This document shows positions 18,736 to 28,263 of a DNA stretch of 64,000 nucleotides, piece by piece. This DNA is from Methylobacillus sp. (GTDB taxonomy: Bacteria; Pseudomonadota; Gammaproteobacteria; Burkholderiales; Methylophilaceae), in assembly GCA_031277395.1 (NCBI GenBank), contig JAITML010000005.1, forward strand, positions 1 to 64,000, written 5' to 3'. A program made the translations under genes and the position numbers. Position 1 is the first letter of the stretch; every line of letters begins with the position of its first letter. The notes beneath the pieces were generated by a model, which had not been told where the DNA came from, ran no database searches, and saw nothing but the letters and a program-made list of their open reading frames with translations.

Positions 18736-20664
18736 ATGAATGCCCGGTTCACATTACGCAACACGCAGCAGGAACAATACAGCTTTCGTATAAGGCTGGG
18801 TGTCGCGGCGGCGTTTATGCTGATTTTTTTCGGTCTGCTTGCGGTGCGGTTTTTTTATCTGCAAATCACGCGCTACGACTACTACCATACGCAGGCGGAA
18901 AACAATCGCATCTCGCTGGTGCCGACACCGCCCGCGCGCGGCCTGATTCTGGATCGCAACGGTGTCAAACTGGCGGATAATTTCTTTGCTTACACACTGG
19001 AAATCACGCCTTCCAAGGTGGCAAATCTTGATGCGACCATCAGTGCGCTCGGCCGTCTGGTCGAGATCACGCCCGCCGACCGCAGACGCTTCGACAGATT
19101 GCACGAGCAAAGCCGCGATTTCGAGCGTATTCCACTGCGTACCCAACTCACCGAACTGGAAGCAGCGCGTTTCGCGGTGGAGCGCTATCGCTTCCCCGGC
19201 GTGGAGCTTTACACGCGGCAATTTCGCTATTACCCCAGAGGGGCGGTTGGCGCGCACATCATCGGCTATATCGGGCGCATCAACGATGTTGACCAGAAAA
19301 ATCTGGCGGACTCCGGCAATGCTTCCAACTACAAAGGTTCGGATCACATCGGAAAATCCGGTTTGGAAGAGTCCTACGAAAGCAGGCTGCATGGCATCAC
19401 GGGCACGCAGCAGGTGGAAAATGATGCAGGCGGACATGCGATACGTGTGCTGTCCAGTCAACCACCCACGCCGGGCAGCGATCTGGTGCTGACCATAGAT
19501 ATCAAGTTGCAGGAAATCGCGGAAAAAGCCTTCGGCGACAAACGCGGCGCATTGGTGGCGATAGACCCGAGCAATGGACAGATTCTCGCGTTCGTGAGCA
19601 TGCCGACTTACGATCCCAATCTGTTCATCAACGGCATCGATCCGGAAAGCTGGAAGGCGCTCAATGAGTCGCTCGACAAACCGCTTATCAATCGCCCCTT
19701 GCGCGGCGCTTATCCGCCCGGCTCGACCTTCAAACCCTTTGTCGCGCTGGCCGGTCTGGAAGCGGGATTGCGCGAACCACCCTTTAGCATCAGCGATCCC
19801 GGCTTTTACAAACTGGACGGCAGCACCCATCTCTACCGGGACTGGAAAGCGGGCGGGCACGGTATGGTTGACATGAAAAAAGCGATCACCATTTCCTGCG
19901 ACACTTTTTTTTACGGACTCGCGCAGGAACTCGGCATCATGCGCCTTGCGGAATTTGCCGGACATTTCGGCTTCGGTAAAAAAAGCGGTATCGACCTTGA
20001 TGGTGAACTTGGCGGCCTCATGCCCACGCCGGAGTGGAAGAAGAAACGTTTCAAACAACCCTGGTATCCGGGTGAAACTGTCATCGTGGGCATCGGCCAG
20101 GGCTATACACTGGTTACGCCCATGCAGCTCGCGCAAGCCACCGCGATCCTCGCCAACAACGGCACTGCATATCGCCCGCACCTTGTTTCCGCGATTCAAC
20201 CCAGCGGCGAGTCGCCGCGCCCAGTGGTGCCGGAGGTCATGGATCAGATCACGCTCAATCCCGAGCATGCCGAACTGGTTAAACAAGGCATGATGGATGT
20301 GACCAAACCCGGAGGCACGGCTGCCAGTGTCGGCGCGGGCGCGGCTTACATCATTGCCGCCAAAACCGGCACGGCGCAGGTGGTCGGCATCAAGCAAAAC
20401 GAAAGTTACAACGCTGCGGCGCTCTCCGAGCGCAATCGCGATCATGCGCTATTCATCGCCTACGCGCCGGCGGATGCGCCCAAAATCGCGCTCGCGGTCA
20501 TCGTCGAAAACGGCGGCCATGGCGGCTCGACGGCGGGGCCGATCGCACGGCAGGTGATGGATTATTATCTGCTTGGCAAAGAGCCCGCGCCTGCGCCCAA
20601 GCCTGCCGCCAAACCGAAGCCTGCCACGCCGCCCGCCGAAGAGGAGACGGAAGTTTATGATTAG
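18736..20664 (+). CDS. mrdA: peptidoglycan D,D-transpeptidase PBP2
   Basis: Class B penicillin-binding protein that cross-links lateral-wall peptidoglycan; 642 residues. A short cytoplasmic start and one membrane helix (about 20-42) are followed by the pedestal domain with RGLILDRNG. The transpeptidase domain carries S330-T-F-K (catalytic serine), the SCD motif in ISCDTFFYGLA, and KTGTAQV. The C-terminus is an extra Pro/Ala/Lys-rich tail. ATG 18736 was chosen because it overlaps the stop of a minicistron and begins a typical PBP2 N-terminus. Its end overlaps rodA by eight bases. Confidence 0.96.
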   Translation: MNARFTLRNTQQEQYSFRIRLGVAAAFMLIFFGLLAVRFFYLQITRYDYYHTQAENNRISLVPTPPARGLILDRNGVKLADNFFAYTLEITPSKVANLDATISALGRLVEITPADRRRFDRLHEQSRDFERIPLRTQLTELEAARFAVERYRFPGVELYTRQFRYYPRGAVGAHIIGYIGRINDVDQKNLADSGNASNYKGSDHIGKSGLEESYESRLHGITGTQQVENDAGGHAIRVLSSQPPTPGSDLVLTIDIKLQEIAEKAFGDKRGALVAIDPSNGQILAFVSMPTYDPNLFINGIDPESWKALNESLDKPLINRPLRGAYPPGSTFKPFVALAGLEAGLREPPFSISDPGFYKLDGSTHLYRDWKAGGHGMVDMKKAITISCDTFFYGLAQELGIMRLAEFAGHFGFGKKSGIDLDGELGGLMPTPEWKKKRFKQPWYPGETVIVGIGQGYTLVTPMQLAQATAILANNGTAYRPHLVSAIQPSGESPRPVVPEVMDQITLNPEHAELVKQGMMDVTKPGGTAASVGAGAAYIIAAKTGTAQVVGIKQNESYNAAALSERNRDHALFIAYAPADAPKIALAVIVENGGHGGSTAGPIARQVMDYYLLGKEPAPAPKPAAKPKPATPPAEEETEVYD

Positions 20665-21790
20665 CGCGTGGCTGAGACAACTGGGCAAACGCATAGACAA
20701 ATTTCTGCTGGGCATCCTGCTGCTCACGCTGCTGCTCGCGCTTGTCGTGTTGTTCAGCGCCTCCGGGCAAAACCCGGAGCGTATGTCATCGCAAGCAGTC
20801 AATATTCTTATCGCGCTTGGCGCATTGTGGCTGTTCGCCAATATTCCGCCGCAGCATCTGCAACGCATCGCAGTGCCGCTGTATCTGCTCGGCATGATTT
20901 TACTTGTCGGCGTGTTTTTGTTCGGCGATACGTCCAAGGGCGCGCAACGCTGGCTGAATCTGGGCGTGATGCGCATCCAGCCATCGGAACTCATGAAGAT
21001 CGCCGTGCCCATGATGCTGGCGTGGTACTTCGACCGGCGTGACCAATCGCTGCGTTTTCTGGATTACATTTTCGCGGCGATTTTGCTTGTGCTGCCGGTG
21101 GGACTGATATTGAAACAGCCCGATCTCGGCACGGCGATGCTGGTGCTGCTGACCGGTATTACGGTGATTTTTTTCGCAGGCCTGTCGTGGAAGGTTGTGC
21201 TGCCACCGGTGATACTGGGCGTGATTGTGGTGGTGTGGTTCATTCTGAATCAGGGCAGTCTGTGCGCGGATGGCGTGCAATGGCAGATCATGCGCGACTA
21301 CCAGCAGCAGCGCATCTGCACGCTGGCCAACCCCGCGCGTGACCCGCTGGGCGCGGGTTATCACACCATACAAGCCACCATCGCGCTGGGTTCGGGTGGG
21401 CTTGCGGGCAAGGGCTGGTTGCATGGCACGCAATCGCAACTTGATTTTCTGCCGGAGCGCCACACCGATTTCATCCTTGCCGTGTTCGGTGAGGAATTCG
21501 GCTTGATAGGCAATCTGTTGCTGCTAACCTTGTTCGCCATCATCATCGGTCGCGGCCTCGTCATTGCCGCCAGCGGTTCCACGACGTTCAGTCGCTTGCT
21601 TGCGGGAAGCATCGCGAGCGCCTTTTTCATCTACGCTTTCGTCAACATGGGCATGGTGAGCGGCATCCTGCCCGTGGTGGGCGTGCCGCTGCCGCTTATC
21701 AGCTACGGCGGCACTTCACTCGTCACATTGATGATAGGTTTTGGTATTCTCATGAGCATACAAACCCACAAAAAACTGGTGCAGACCTGA
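20657..21790 (+). CDS. rodA: peptidoglycan glycosyltransferase RodA
   Basis: SEDS-family glycan polymerase that works with PBP2; 377 residues and about ten membrane helices. Typical marks are GAQRWLNLGVMRIQPSELMK, LKQPDLGTAM, the catalytic-region FLPERHTDFILAVFGEEFG, and the C-terminal GVPLPLISYGGTSLV. Start ATG 20657 lies within the last codons of mrdA; a longer reading would give a proline/arginine-rich non-family extension. Its stop overlaps the rlpA start (TGATG). Confidence 0.96.
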   Translation: MISAWLRQLGKRIDKFLLGILLLTLLLALVVLFSASGQNPERMSSQAVNILIALGALWLFANIPPQHLQRIAVPLYLLGMILLVGVFLFGDTSKGAQRWLNLGVMRIQPSELMKIAVPMMLAWYFDRRDQSLRFLDYIFAAILLVLPVGLILKQPDLGTAMLVLLTGITVIFFAGLSWKVVLPPVILGVIVVVWFILNQGSLCADGVQWQIMRDYQQQRICTLANPARDPLGAGYHTIQATIALGSGGLAGKGWLHGTQSQLDFLPERHTDFILAVFGEEFGLIGNLLLLTLFAIIIGRGLVIAASGSTTFSRLLAGSIASAFFIYAFVNMGMVSGILPVVGVPLPLISYGGTSLVTLMIGFGILMSIQTHKKLVQT

Positions 21791-22662
21791 TGATGAATTG
21801 CAAAAATTTGATCGCGCTCGCCGCGCTTGCTGCTCTGGCCGGTTGCAGTGGCAGCGCGACCACCAAGCCGGATAAACCACCCGCTTCCACGTCATCAAAA
21901 GGCGGCGGCTATTATCTGGATGACGGCCCCGGCGACAATCCACCCGAAAATCTCGACCGGATTCCCGATGCGGTGCCGCGTTACGAGCCGCCGCAAAGCC
22001 GCTTCAATCGCCCTTATACCGCGCTCGGAAAGACGTACACGCCGATGACGCAGTATCAGCCGTACAAAGTGCGCGGGCTGGCTTCGTGGTATGGCAAGCG
22101 TTATCACGGCCGGAAAACTTCGACCGGTGAAATCTACGATATGTACGCGATGACTGCCGCGCATACGATCTTGCCGATTCCGAGTTACGCGCGCGTCACC
22201 AGCCTCGTCAATGGTAAATCCGTGGTGGTGCGTGTCAACGATAGAGGGCCATTCCACGATGACAGGGTGATCGACCTTTCCTACGCGGCAGCTTATCGTC
22301 TGGGTATCGTGGCCAGCGGCAGCGGCATGGTGGAAGTCGAGGCCATAGATGCGCGACAAGCGCAGCCGCAAAAATCCGCAGAGCCGGAAACACCCGTGCA
22401 GCCGGCAACATCCGCAGCTTCTGCCGCCACCGGTGTGTATGTGCAGGCCGGCGCGTTCCGTTCGCGCGACAATGCGGAACAATTGCTGGACAAGTTGCGT
22501 CAGAGTGGTTTGACCGGAAATGCCGCAGCGGAGAACTGGTATAATGACGATGTCTATCGTGTCCGGCTCGGACCTTATTCCAGCCGCGACGAAGCTGAAC
22601 GTGCAGCGGCGGCCATCCGCGACGCGCTCGGAATTTCCACACTGGTCATCATCAATCGCTAA
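21790..22662 (+). CDS. rlpA: RlpA-like lytic transglycosylase with SPOR domain
   Basis: Outer-membrane lipoprotein that cleaves denuded glycan strands; 290 residues. The lipobox is LAALAGCSG. The double-psi barrel contains GLASWYGKRYHGRKTSTGE, YDMYAMTAAH (catalytic Asp and His region) and VRVNDRGPFHDDRVIDLS. After a Pro/Ala-rich linker, a C-terminal SPOR domain (VYVQAGAFRSRDNAE to the end) targets denuded septal glycan. It starts at ATG 21790, overlapping rodA. Confidence 0.94.
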   Translation: MMNCKNLIALAALAALAGCSGSATTKPDKPPASTSSKGGGYYLDDGPGDNPPENLDRIPDAVPRYEPPQSRFNRPYTALGKTYTPMTQYQPYKVRGLASWYGKRYHGRKTSTGEIYDMYAMTAAHTILPIPSYARVTSLVNGKSVVVRVNDRGPFHDDRVIDLSYAAAYRLGIVASGSGMVEVEAIDARQAQPQKSAEPETPVQPATSAASAATGVYVQAGAFRSRDNAEQLLDKLRQSGLTGNAAAENWYNDDVYRVRLGPYSSRDEAERAAAAIRDALGISTLVIINR

Positions 22663-22671
22663 CCAACACGA

Positions 22672-23835
22672 ATGAAAATTCCCATGAGATTTCTGCTGCT
22701 TCCCCTGTTGCTTCTCGCTGCCACAACCTTTGCTGCGGACGATATTCCGCCGCCACCCACGCTCGCGGCCAAGTCTTATTTGTTGATGGATTACAACAGC
22801 CACAACATTCTGGCTCAACAAAATGTGCAGGATCGCGTCGAGCCCGCGTCACTCACCAAACTCATGACCGCCTATCTCGCGTTCAAGGCGCTCGAGAACG
22901 GCCATCTCAAGCTCGACCAAACATTGCCGGTGAGCGTGAAAGCGTGGAAAGGCGGCGGCGCGGGCTGCGGCGGCGGCGCGGGTTCGTGCATGTTCATCGA
23001 GCCGAACAAGCCGGTTACCGTGGATCAATTGCTGCACGGCATGATCGTGATCTCCGGCAACGACGCCAGCGTGGCGCTGGCCGAAGGTATCGCCGGTTCC
23101 GAGGAAGCCTTCGCCTCCATGATGAACAAGGAAGCCGAGCGGCTGGGCATGAAGAATACGCACTTTGTAAATTCCACGGGTCTGCCTGATCCCGAGCACT
23201 ACACCACGGCTTATGATCTTTCGCTGCTCGCCTCCGCGCTGGTGCGCGATTTTCCCGAGCAATACAAAACGTTTTATTCGATCAAGGATTACACCTTCAA
23301 CAACATCAAACAATCCAATCGCAATCGCCTACTGTGGGCCGACCCGTTTGTGGACGGCATGAAAACCGGACATACGGCGGCGGCAGGTTTTTGCCTGATC
23401 TCATCCGCCAAGCGCGGTGACATGCGGTTGATTGCGATTCTGCTCGGCGCTCCAAACGATAACGCGCGCATCACGGGCAGCCAGCAGTTGCTGAATTACG
23501 GTTTCCAGTTTTACGAATCGCGCCTCTACTACAAACACGGCCAGACCATCAGCAAACTCAAGGTGTGGAAAGGCAGTGAGGAAACGCTGGACGCAACCGT
23601 TGACCATGATCTCTATCTCGCGCTGCCCAAGGGCCAGTTCGCGCGCCTCAAGGCCGAGGTCGTGAGCCAGCAACCGCTGATCGCCCCTATCGCCGCGAAT
23701 CAGCAAGTCGGCACCCTGCGTTTCACGCTGGATGGAAAGACGCTCATGGAACGACCGTTGATCGCCGCCAGGGAAATGTCCACGGCAGGTATATTTGGCC
23801 GCATGTGGGACAGCATCAAACTTTGGTTCCAGTAA
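22672..23835 (+). CDS. dacA: D-alanyl-D-alanine carboxypeptidase (PBP5/6 type)
   Basis: Low-molecular-weight PBP that trims the terminal D-Ala of stem peptides; 387 residues. A cleavable signal peptide ends near TTFAAD. Active-site motifs are S60-L-T-K63, SGNDASVAL and GMKTGHTAAAGF. The C-terminal beta domain is followed by a terminal amphipathic helix (IFGRMWDSIKLWFQ) that anchors it to the membrane. Odd feature: where family members read a short WRTGGS, this protein has a Gly/Ala stretch with two cysteines (GGGAGCGGGAGSC) just before MFIEPN. It lies 9 bases after rlpA. Confidence 0.94.
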   Translation: MKIPMRFLLLPLLLLAATTFAADDIPPPPTLAAKSYLLMDYNSHNILAQQNVQDRVEPASLTKLMTAYLAFKALENGHLKLDQTLPVSVKAWKGGGAGCGGGAGSCMFIEPNKPVTVDQLLHGMIVISGNDASVALAEGIAGSEEAFASMMNKEAERLGMKNTHFVNSTGLPDPEHYTTAYDLSLLASALVRDFPEQYKTFYSIKDYTFNNIKQSNRNRLLWADPFVDGMKTGHTAAAGFCLISSAKRGDMRLIAILLGAPNDNARITGSQQLLNYGFQFYESRLYYKHGQTISKLKVWKGSEETLDATVDHDLYLALPKGQFARLKAEVVSQQPLIAPIAANQQVGTLRFTLDGKTLMERPLIAAREMSTAGIFGRMWDSIKLWFQ

Positions 23836-23839
23836 CACC

Positions 23840-24112
23840 ATGGCGCAAGACGAACAAACCACGCTGCTGGAATTTCCCTGTGAGTTTCCGCTGAAAATCA
23901 TGGGTGTGACGCAGGACGGTTTCGCTGAAGAGATCATGCGCGTGGTGCAAATCCACGCTCCCGATTTCGATGCAAGCCGCGTGGAAATGCGCCCCAGCAC
24001 GGGCGGCAAATACATCAGCCTCACCTGCACCGTGACCGCAAACTCCAAAGAGCAACTGGATAATCTCTACCGCGAGCTAACCGCGCATCCGATGATTAAA
24101 GTGGTGCTCTAG
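23840..24112 (+). CDS. ybeD: YbeD family protein (DUF493)
   Basis: A 90-residue ACT-like regulatory-fold protein. LLEFPCEFPLKIMGV and the terminal YRELTAHPMIKVVL are the family signatures. ATG 23840 lies four bases after the dacA stop; a longer reading would start inside dacA. In many proteobacteria ybeD is followed directly by lipB and lipA. Here those genes are 11.6 kb away on the other strand. Precise function is unknown. Confidence 0.92.
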   Translation: MAQDEQTTLLEFPCEFPLKIMGVTQDGFAEEIMRVVQIHAPDFDASRVEMRPSTGGKYISLTCTVTANSKEQLDNLYRELTAHPMIKVVL

Positions 24113-24168
24113 AACGAACTCTTATCATCTTTCGCCGCTTGTGTATCTCACAAGAGGTACGAAAAACC

Positions 24169-25509
24169 TTATCCCAGATCGTAGCGTGAGAGCTTGTACC
24201 ACAGCGAGCGCTCGCTGATATCGAGCAGGCGCGCGGCCTTGCTTTTGTTGCCGTTGGTTTGTTTCAGCGCCTCGGCGATCATGCGACGTTCCAGCGCTTC
24301 GGTGGCTTCGGGAATGGAAAGCGTATCGGGCGCGGCGGGCGCCGGCGTTGCATCGGGTGCGATATCGGCGGGGAGATGGGCGGCGCTGATGGTGTTGCCG
24401 TCACACATGATCACGGCGCGTTGCAGCACGTTTTGCAATTCGCGTACATTGCCCGGCCAGGGGTAGGCAGCGAGCCGGTTCAACGCGTCGGGAGCAAGCG
24501 TGATATTGCGATGCGCGACGAAGTATTGCGCGAGCGCAGGGATGTCCGTGATGCGTTCGCGCAACGGCGGCAGGTCGAGACGGAACACATTGAGGCGGTA
24601 ATACAAATCCTCGCGCAGTTGACGGTCACGCACAGCTTGTTGCGGGTCGCGGTTGGTGGCGGCGATGACGCGAATATCCACGTTGATGGGGCGATGTCCG
24701 CCGAGCCGCTCAATCAAGCCTTCCTGCAAGGCGCGCAGCAGCTTGGCCTGCAGCGCGACCGGCATTTCTGTTATCTCATCGAGAAACAAGGTGCCGCCGT
24801 TGGCCAATTCAAATTTGCCTATGCGCTCCTTGATCGCGCCGGTGAATGCGCCGCGTTCGTGGCCGAACAATTCGGATTCCAGCATTTCGGAAGGAATCGC
24901 GGCGCAGTTGACCGCGACGAACATCGCGTCATTGCGTGGCGAAAGTTTGTGGATCGCATGCGCGACCAACTCCTTGCCGGTGCCGGTTTCGCCGACGATC
25001 AATGCAGTGGCCTTTTCCGGCGCGACCTGGCGTATGGCCGCATAGACTTTTTGCATCGCGGGCGAATCACCGACCATGTTGTCCATATCGCGTTCCGCTT
25101 CGTCGCGCAGAAAGCGGTTTTCAATCTTGAGCCGCGTGAGCGAGAGCGCGCGCATCATCGCGATTTCCAGCATTTCCAGATCGAACGGGCGCACGATGTA
25201 ATCCGCCGCGCCCAGCTTCATCGCCGCCACGGCGGTTTCCACTTTGGCGTGCGCGGTGACGATGATTGCGGGCGTATTCATGTCGGCCTCCCGCATTGCG
25301 GCGAGCAGGGCAAGGCCGTCCATGCCCGGCATGTGCAGATCGCTCACGACCAGATCGGCGCCTTCGCTCGCGAGGATTTCCAGCGCTTCGCGACCGTTTT
25401 CGGCGAGCAGAGGCTGATAACCGGCCTGCTTGAGCATGATCTCCAGCAGGCGGCGCATATTGGGCTCGTCATCCACCGCGAGGATGCGTTTTTTCTCAAC
25501 TTTGTTCAT
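24169..25509 (-). CDS. NtrC-family sigma-54 response regulator
   Basis: Transcription activator of 446 residues. The receiver domain has acidic DDE (13-15) and phospho-acceptor D57 in VVSDLHMPGMDG. The normally invariant Lys of the KPF motif is Arg here (YIVRPFD). The AAA+ domain has Walker A GETGTGKE and ELFGHERGAFTGA, the loop that contacts sigma-54, then GGTLFLDEI. The C-terminal Fis-type helix-turn-helix is NGNKSKAARLLDISERSLWYKL. It overlaps the sensor kinase gene by four bases. Two sigma-54 promoters lie within 3.5 kb and are the likely targets. Confidence 0.95.
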   Translation of the reverse strand: MNKVEKKRILAVDDEPNMRRLLEIMLKQAGYQPLLAENGREALEILASEGADLVVSDLHMPGMDGLALLAAMREADMNTPAIIVTAHAKVETAVAAMKLGAADYIVRPFDLEMLEIAMMRALSLTRLKIENRFLRDEAERDMDNMVGDSPAMQKVYAAIRQVAPEKATALIVGETGTGKELVAHAIHKLSPRNDAMFVAVNCAAIPSEMLESELFGHERGAFTGAIKERIGKFELANGGTLFLDEITEMPVALQAKLLRALQEGLIERLGGHRPINVDIRVIAATNRDPQQAVRDRQLREDLYYRLNVFRLDLPPLRERITDIPALAQYFVAHRNITLAPDALNRLAAYPWPGNVRELQNVLQRAVIMCDGNTISAAHLPADIAPDATPAPAAPDTLSIPEATEALERRMIAEALKQTNGNKSKAARLLDISERSLWYKLSRYDLG

Positions 25510-27185
25510 AAGGAATTATCCAGTGGAAGTGTAACGCGAAACAACGCGCCGCCGAGCGTGCTTTTGTCTGCGACGATATCGCCGCGATGCGCAACCACGA
25601 TCTGGCGCACGACTGTCAGCCCGAGGCCGATGCCACCGTTGCGTTGCGTGAAGAAAGGGTCGAACACGCGATCGCGCATTTCCGGTGCAATGCCGGGGCC
25701 GTCATCCGCAACTTCGAGGGCGAGATGATTCTGCGCGCAGCGCACGCTGACTTCAACGCGACTGTTATCCGGCAGAATTTGCAACGCGTTCAGCAGCAGA
25801 TTAAGCAGCACTTGCGTGATCTGCTCAGGGTCGCACAGCATGGTCGCGTCGTTGCCGTCGTGTTTCAGTTCCAGCGCGATATTTTTTTTCGCAGCTTGCG
25901 GTTTGAGCATGGCGATGCTTTGTTCTGCAAGCGTGGCGACATTTGCCGGTTTCAATTCCGGCGGCTGGGCGCGCGCGCAATCAAGCAGCGTAGTCACCAG
26001 CCGGTTCATGCGCTCGGTTTCGCTGATGATGAAACTGCACACCTCGCGCCCTTCCTCGCTCAAGCCGGGTTCGCGCAGCAAAAGTTGCGCCGAGGAACGC
26101 AGAATGCCGAGCGGTGTGCGAACTTCGTGCGACATCGCGGCAGCCATTTCGCCGACCACCGCGAGCTTGGCGGCGCGTGTAAGATTTTCCTTGAGCCGTT
26201 CAAGATTGTGGATCATCTGTCCGAACGCGGCGGAGAGTTCGCGCACCTCGGCCGGGCCGCCCGCAGGTGGCGGCACCATGCGTTGCTCGCTGATGAAAGT
26301 GCGCGCGAACCAGGTCAGCCGCGCGAGCGGTTGGGTGATGCTTGCGGAAATCGGAATTGCGACCAGCGCGGCAAGCGCGATGGTGATGAGCAGCAGCATG
26401 ATGAAGATGCGTCCCATTTTTCGCACCGGCTCCAGCGCGACATCGCGTGATTGTTCCAGCGCGACCTGCCAGCCGAATCCGGGGAAATTTTCAAATCCGC
26501 GCGAAGATGCGATCGCCGAAATTTTCTGCGTTTCGCTGGCCGGATGCCAGTCCGGCGTGGATGCTAGCAGTTTGCCGTTGCGGTCGAGCAGCGCCGCCGT
26601 ACTGCCGTTGACCGAGGCTTCGTCGAGGATCTGCTGCACCTGATTCCAGTCGAGCATCGCGTACAGAGTACCGCCGTCCTGACCTTCGATCACACCGGGA
26701 ATTTTGGCGGAAAGCGGCAGCTGGTTGACGATGAGGCGGCCGATGCGCGTGTCGCCCTGCGTGAGCGCGATACCTTGCTCGTCGCCGCTGAGCAACATGT
26801 GCTGCCCGTTGCGGCCGGGCTCGCTGGAAGCGATGATGCGGTCATGCGCGTCCACCGCATCGAGTTCGATATACACACCGCCGTAGCTCGCCTTTGATTC
26901 GGCGAGAAAGCGCGACAGGCGTTTGTCAACATCACCCACGCGCATTTCCTGCATGATTTCCAGCTTACTCCACGAGGAAACATTTTGCAGCCGTTCAAAC
27001 ATCATGCGATCTATTTTGGTCGCGGTGGCGGCGGCGCGCGCTTGCAGATCGCGCCGGATTTCGGTTTCCAGCGATTCACGCGCGGTGGTAAATGAGCGCC
27101 ACGAAAGCACCGTTACCGGCAGCAGTGCGATCAGCAAAAACGCGACCAGCAGAATACGGTTGATGGAATAAGCTTTTCGCAGCAT
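25506..27185 (-). CDS. membrane sensor histidine kinase
   Basis: A 559-residue kinase partnered with the NtrC-type regulator. Membrane helix 1 is at about residues 8-28. A periplasmic region of roughly 230 residues looks like a Cache-type ligand sensor. Helix 2 (IFIMLLLITIALAALVAI) and a HAMP linker follow. The dimerisation box is AMSHEVRTPLGIL, with the phosphorylated His near residue 352. The ATPase part has LLNLLLNALQ, VADDGPGIAP and GIGLGLTVV. Start ATG 27183-27185. The sensed ligand is unknown. The divergent porin and binding protein may deliver it. Confidence 0.93.
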   Translation of the reverse strand: MLRKAYSINRILLVAFLLIALLPVTVLSWRSFTTARESLETEIRRDLQARAAATATKIDRMMFERLQNVSSWSKLEIMQEMRVGDVDKRLSRFLAESKASYGGVYIELDAVDAHDRIIASSEPGRNGQHMLLSGDEQGIALTQGDTRIGRLIVNQLPLSAKIPGVIEGQDGGTLYAMLDWNQVQQILDEASVNGSTAALLDRNGKLLASTPDWHPASETQKISAIASSRGFENFPGFGWQVALEQSRDVALEPVRKMGRIFIMLLLITIALAALVAIPISASITQPLARLTWFARTFISEQRMVPPPAGGPAEVRELSAAFGQMIHNLERLKENLTRAAKLAVVGEMAAAMSHEVRTPLGILRSSAQLLLREPGLSEEGREVCSFIISETERMNRLVTTLLDCARAQPPELKPANVATLAEQSIAMLKPQAAKKNIALELKHDGNDATMLCDPEQITQVLLNLLLNALQILPDNSRVEVSVRCAQNHLALEVADDGPGIAPEMRDRVFDPFFTQRNGGIGLGLTVVRQIVVAHRGDIVADKSTLGGALFRVTLPLDNSL

Positions 27186-27201
27186 GGGTTCAGTGTGAGA
27201 A

Positions 27202-27217
27202 TGGCGTAATTATTGCT
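27202..27217 (+). promoter_or_regulatory. sigma-54 promoter of the porin operon
   Basis: TGGCGT, five bases, TTGCT: GG (27203-27204) and GC (27215-27216) are exactly ten bases apart, the invariant sigma-54 spacing. It is 48 bases upstream of the porin start and just outside the divergent kinase gene. The -24 element is one step from the ideal TGGCAC. Confidence 0.65.
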
Positions 27218-27264
27218 GGAGTCTGGTCTTTCAAGATCCAACCCGGGCATGAAACGGAGCAAAC

Positions 27265-28263
27265 ATGCGTAACCTTTTTATTTCAGTCGTCGCCAGTGTA
27301 GTCGTCGCATGGTTGACCTGCAACCCGGCGGCGGCGAGCGAAGACGAATCTTCGGTAACGGATCATCTGCATCTCGGTGGCTATGCGAGCGTTGATGCGC
27401 AGACGCACAAGGGAGATCACGCCACGGCCAGACTGCACGAACTCAGTCTGTTTCTTGTCTGGGATGCGGGCGGGCGGCTGCGGCTGTTTTCCGAAATCGA
27501 GCTGGAAAAGCCGTTGATCTGGGAAGAAGGCGGCTCGATCAACAGCAAGGATGCCTATCTCGATATCGAGCGGCTGTATGTCGACTACGATGTGACGGGC
27601 GCGTTGACTGCGCGCGGCGGACGGTTTCTCACGCCCATCGGGCGCTGGAACGTGGTGCATGCGGCGCCGCTGGTCTGGACTACGAACCGTCCGGCTGCAA
27701 CCGAGCGGCTGTTTCCCATGGGCATCAACGGCGCGATGGCATACGGCACGCTGCCGACGGGCGAAGGTTCGTTTGATTACGCGCTGTTTGGCGAAATGGT
27801 GCGCGACCAGACAAATGAAAACAATGAACCGTATTTCAAAAATACGCGCGGTTTGCGGCTTGCCTACAACGGCATCGCCGAGGTCGGCGTGACGCTGACC
27901 GAATTTGAGGAAGACACCATCAATCATCCGCGTTACCGCATGGTGGGGCTGGATTTTTCCAAGTCGGTCGATGGCTGGGAATTCAGCGGCGAAGCCTATC
28001 GCCGCTTCAAGCGCAACGGGAGCGAAGACAAAAGTGGTGGCGGCTATCTGCAAGCCGTGGCGCCGCTCGGCAATCGCTGGTATGCGGTCGCGCGCGTGGA
28101 AAATCTGCGCCTGCCGGAAACCGGCAACGACGGACGCTGGCTGGTCGGCGCGGCCTGGCGCTGGAGAACCAATCAGATATTCAAGCTGGAATACGCGGGT
28201 GGGCGCGACAGCAATCCCTATATGCCGCGCGGAGTTGCCGCTTCCTGGGCGATATTGTTTTGA
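27265..28263 (+). CDS. outer-membrane beta-barrel (porin-like) protein
   Basis: A 332-residue exported protein. The signal peptide runs to about PAAAS. The rest is alternating beta-strand sequence with aromatic girdles and ends in a terminal aromatic residue (AASWAILF), the beta-barrel sorting signal. RGGRFLTPIGRWNVVHAAP resembles the porin-family segment that often reads GRxxTPxG. I do not recognise a named family beyond porin-like. It has a sigma-54 promoter and is coupled by a four-base overlap to a periplasmic binding-protein gene, so the pair probably handles one solute. Confidence 0.75.
   Translation: MRNLFISVVASVVVAWLTCNPAAASEDESSVTDHLHLGGYASVDAQTHKGDHATARLHELSLFLVWDAGGRLRLFSEIELEKPLIWEEGGSINSKDAYLDIERLYVDYDVTGALTARGGRFLTPIGRWNVVHAAPLVWTTNRPAATERLFPMGINGAMAYGTLPTGEGSFDYALFGEMVRDQTNENNEPYFKNTRGLRLAYNGIAEVGVTLTEFEEDTINHPRYRMVGLDFSKSVDGWEFSGEAYRRFKRNGSEDKSGGGYLQAVAPLGNRWYAVARVENLRLPETGNDGRWLVGAAWRWRTNQIFKLEYAGGRDSNPYMPRGVAASWAILF

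Noticed and set aside
18754..20445. Long open frame antisense to mrdA
   Set aside because: The plus-strand PBP2 motifs are complete; the antisense text has no domain and no ribosome site.
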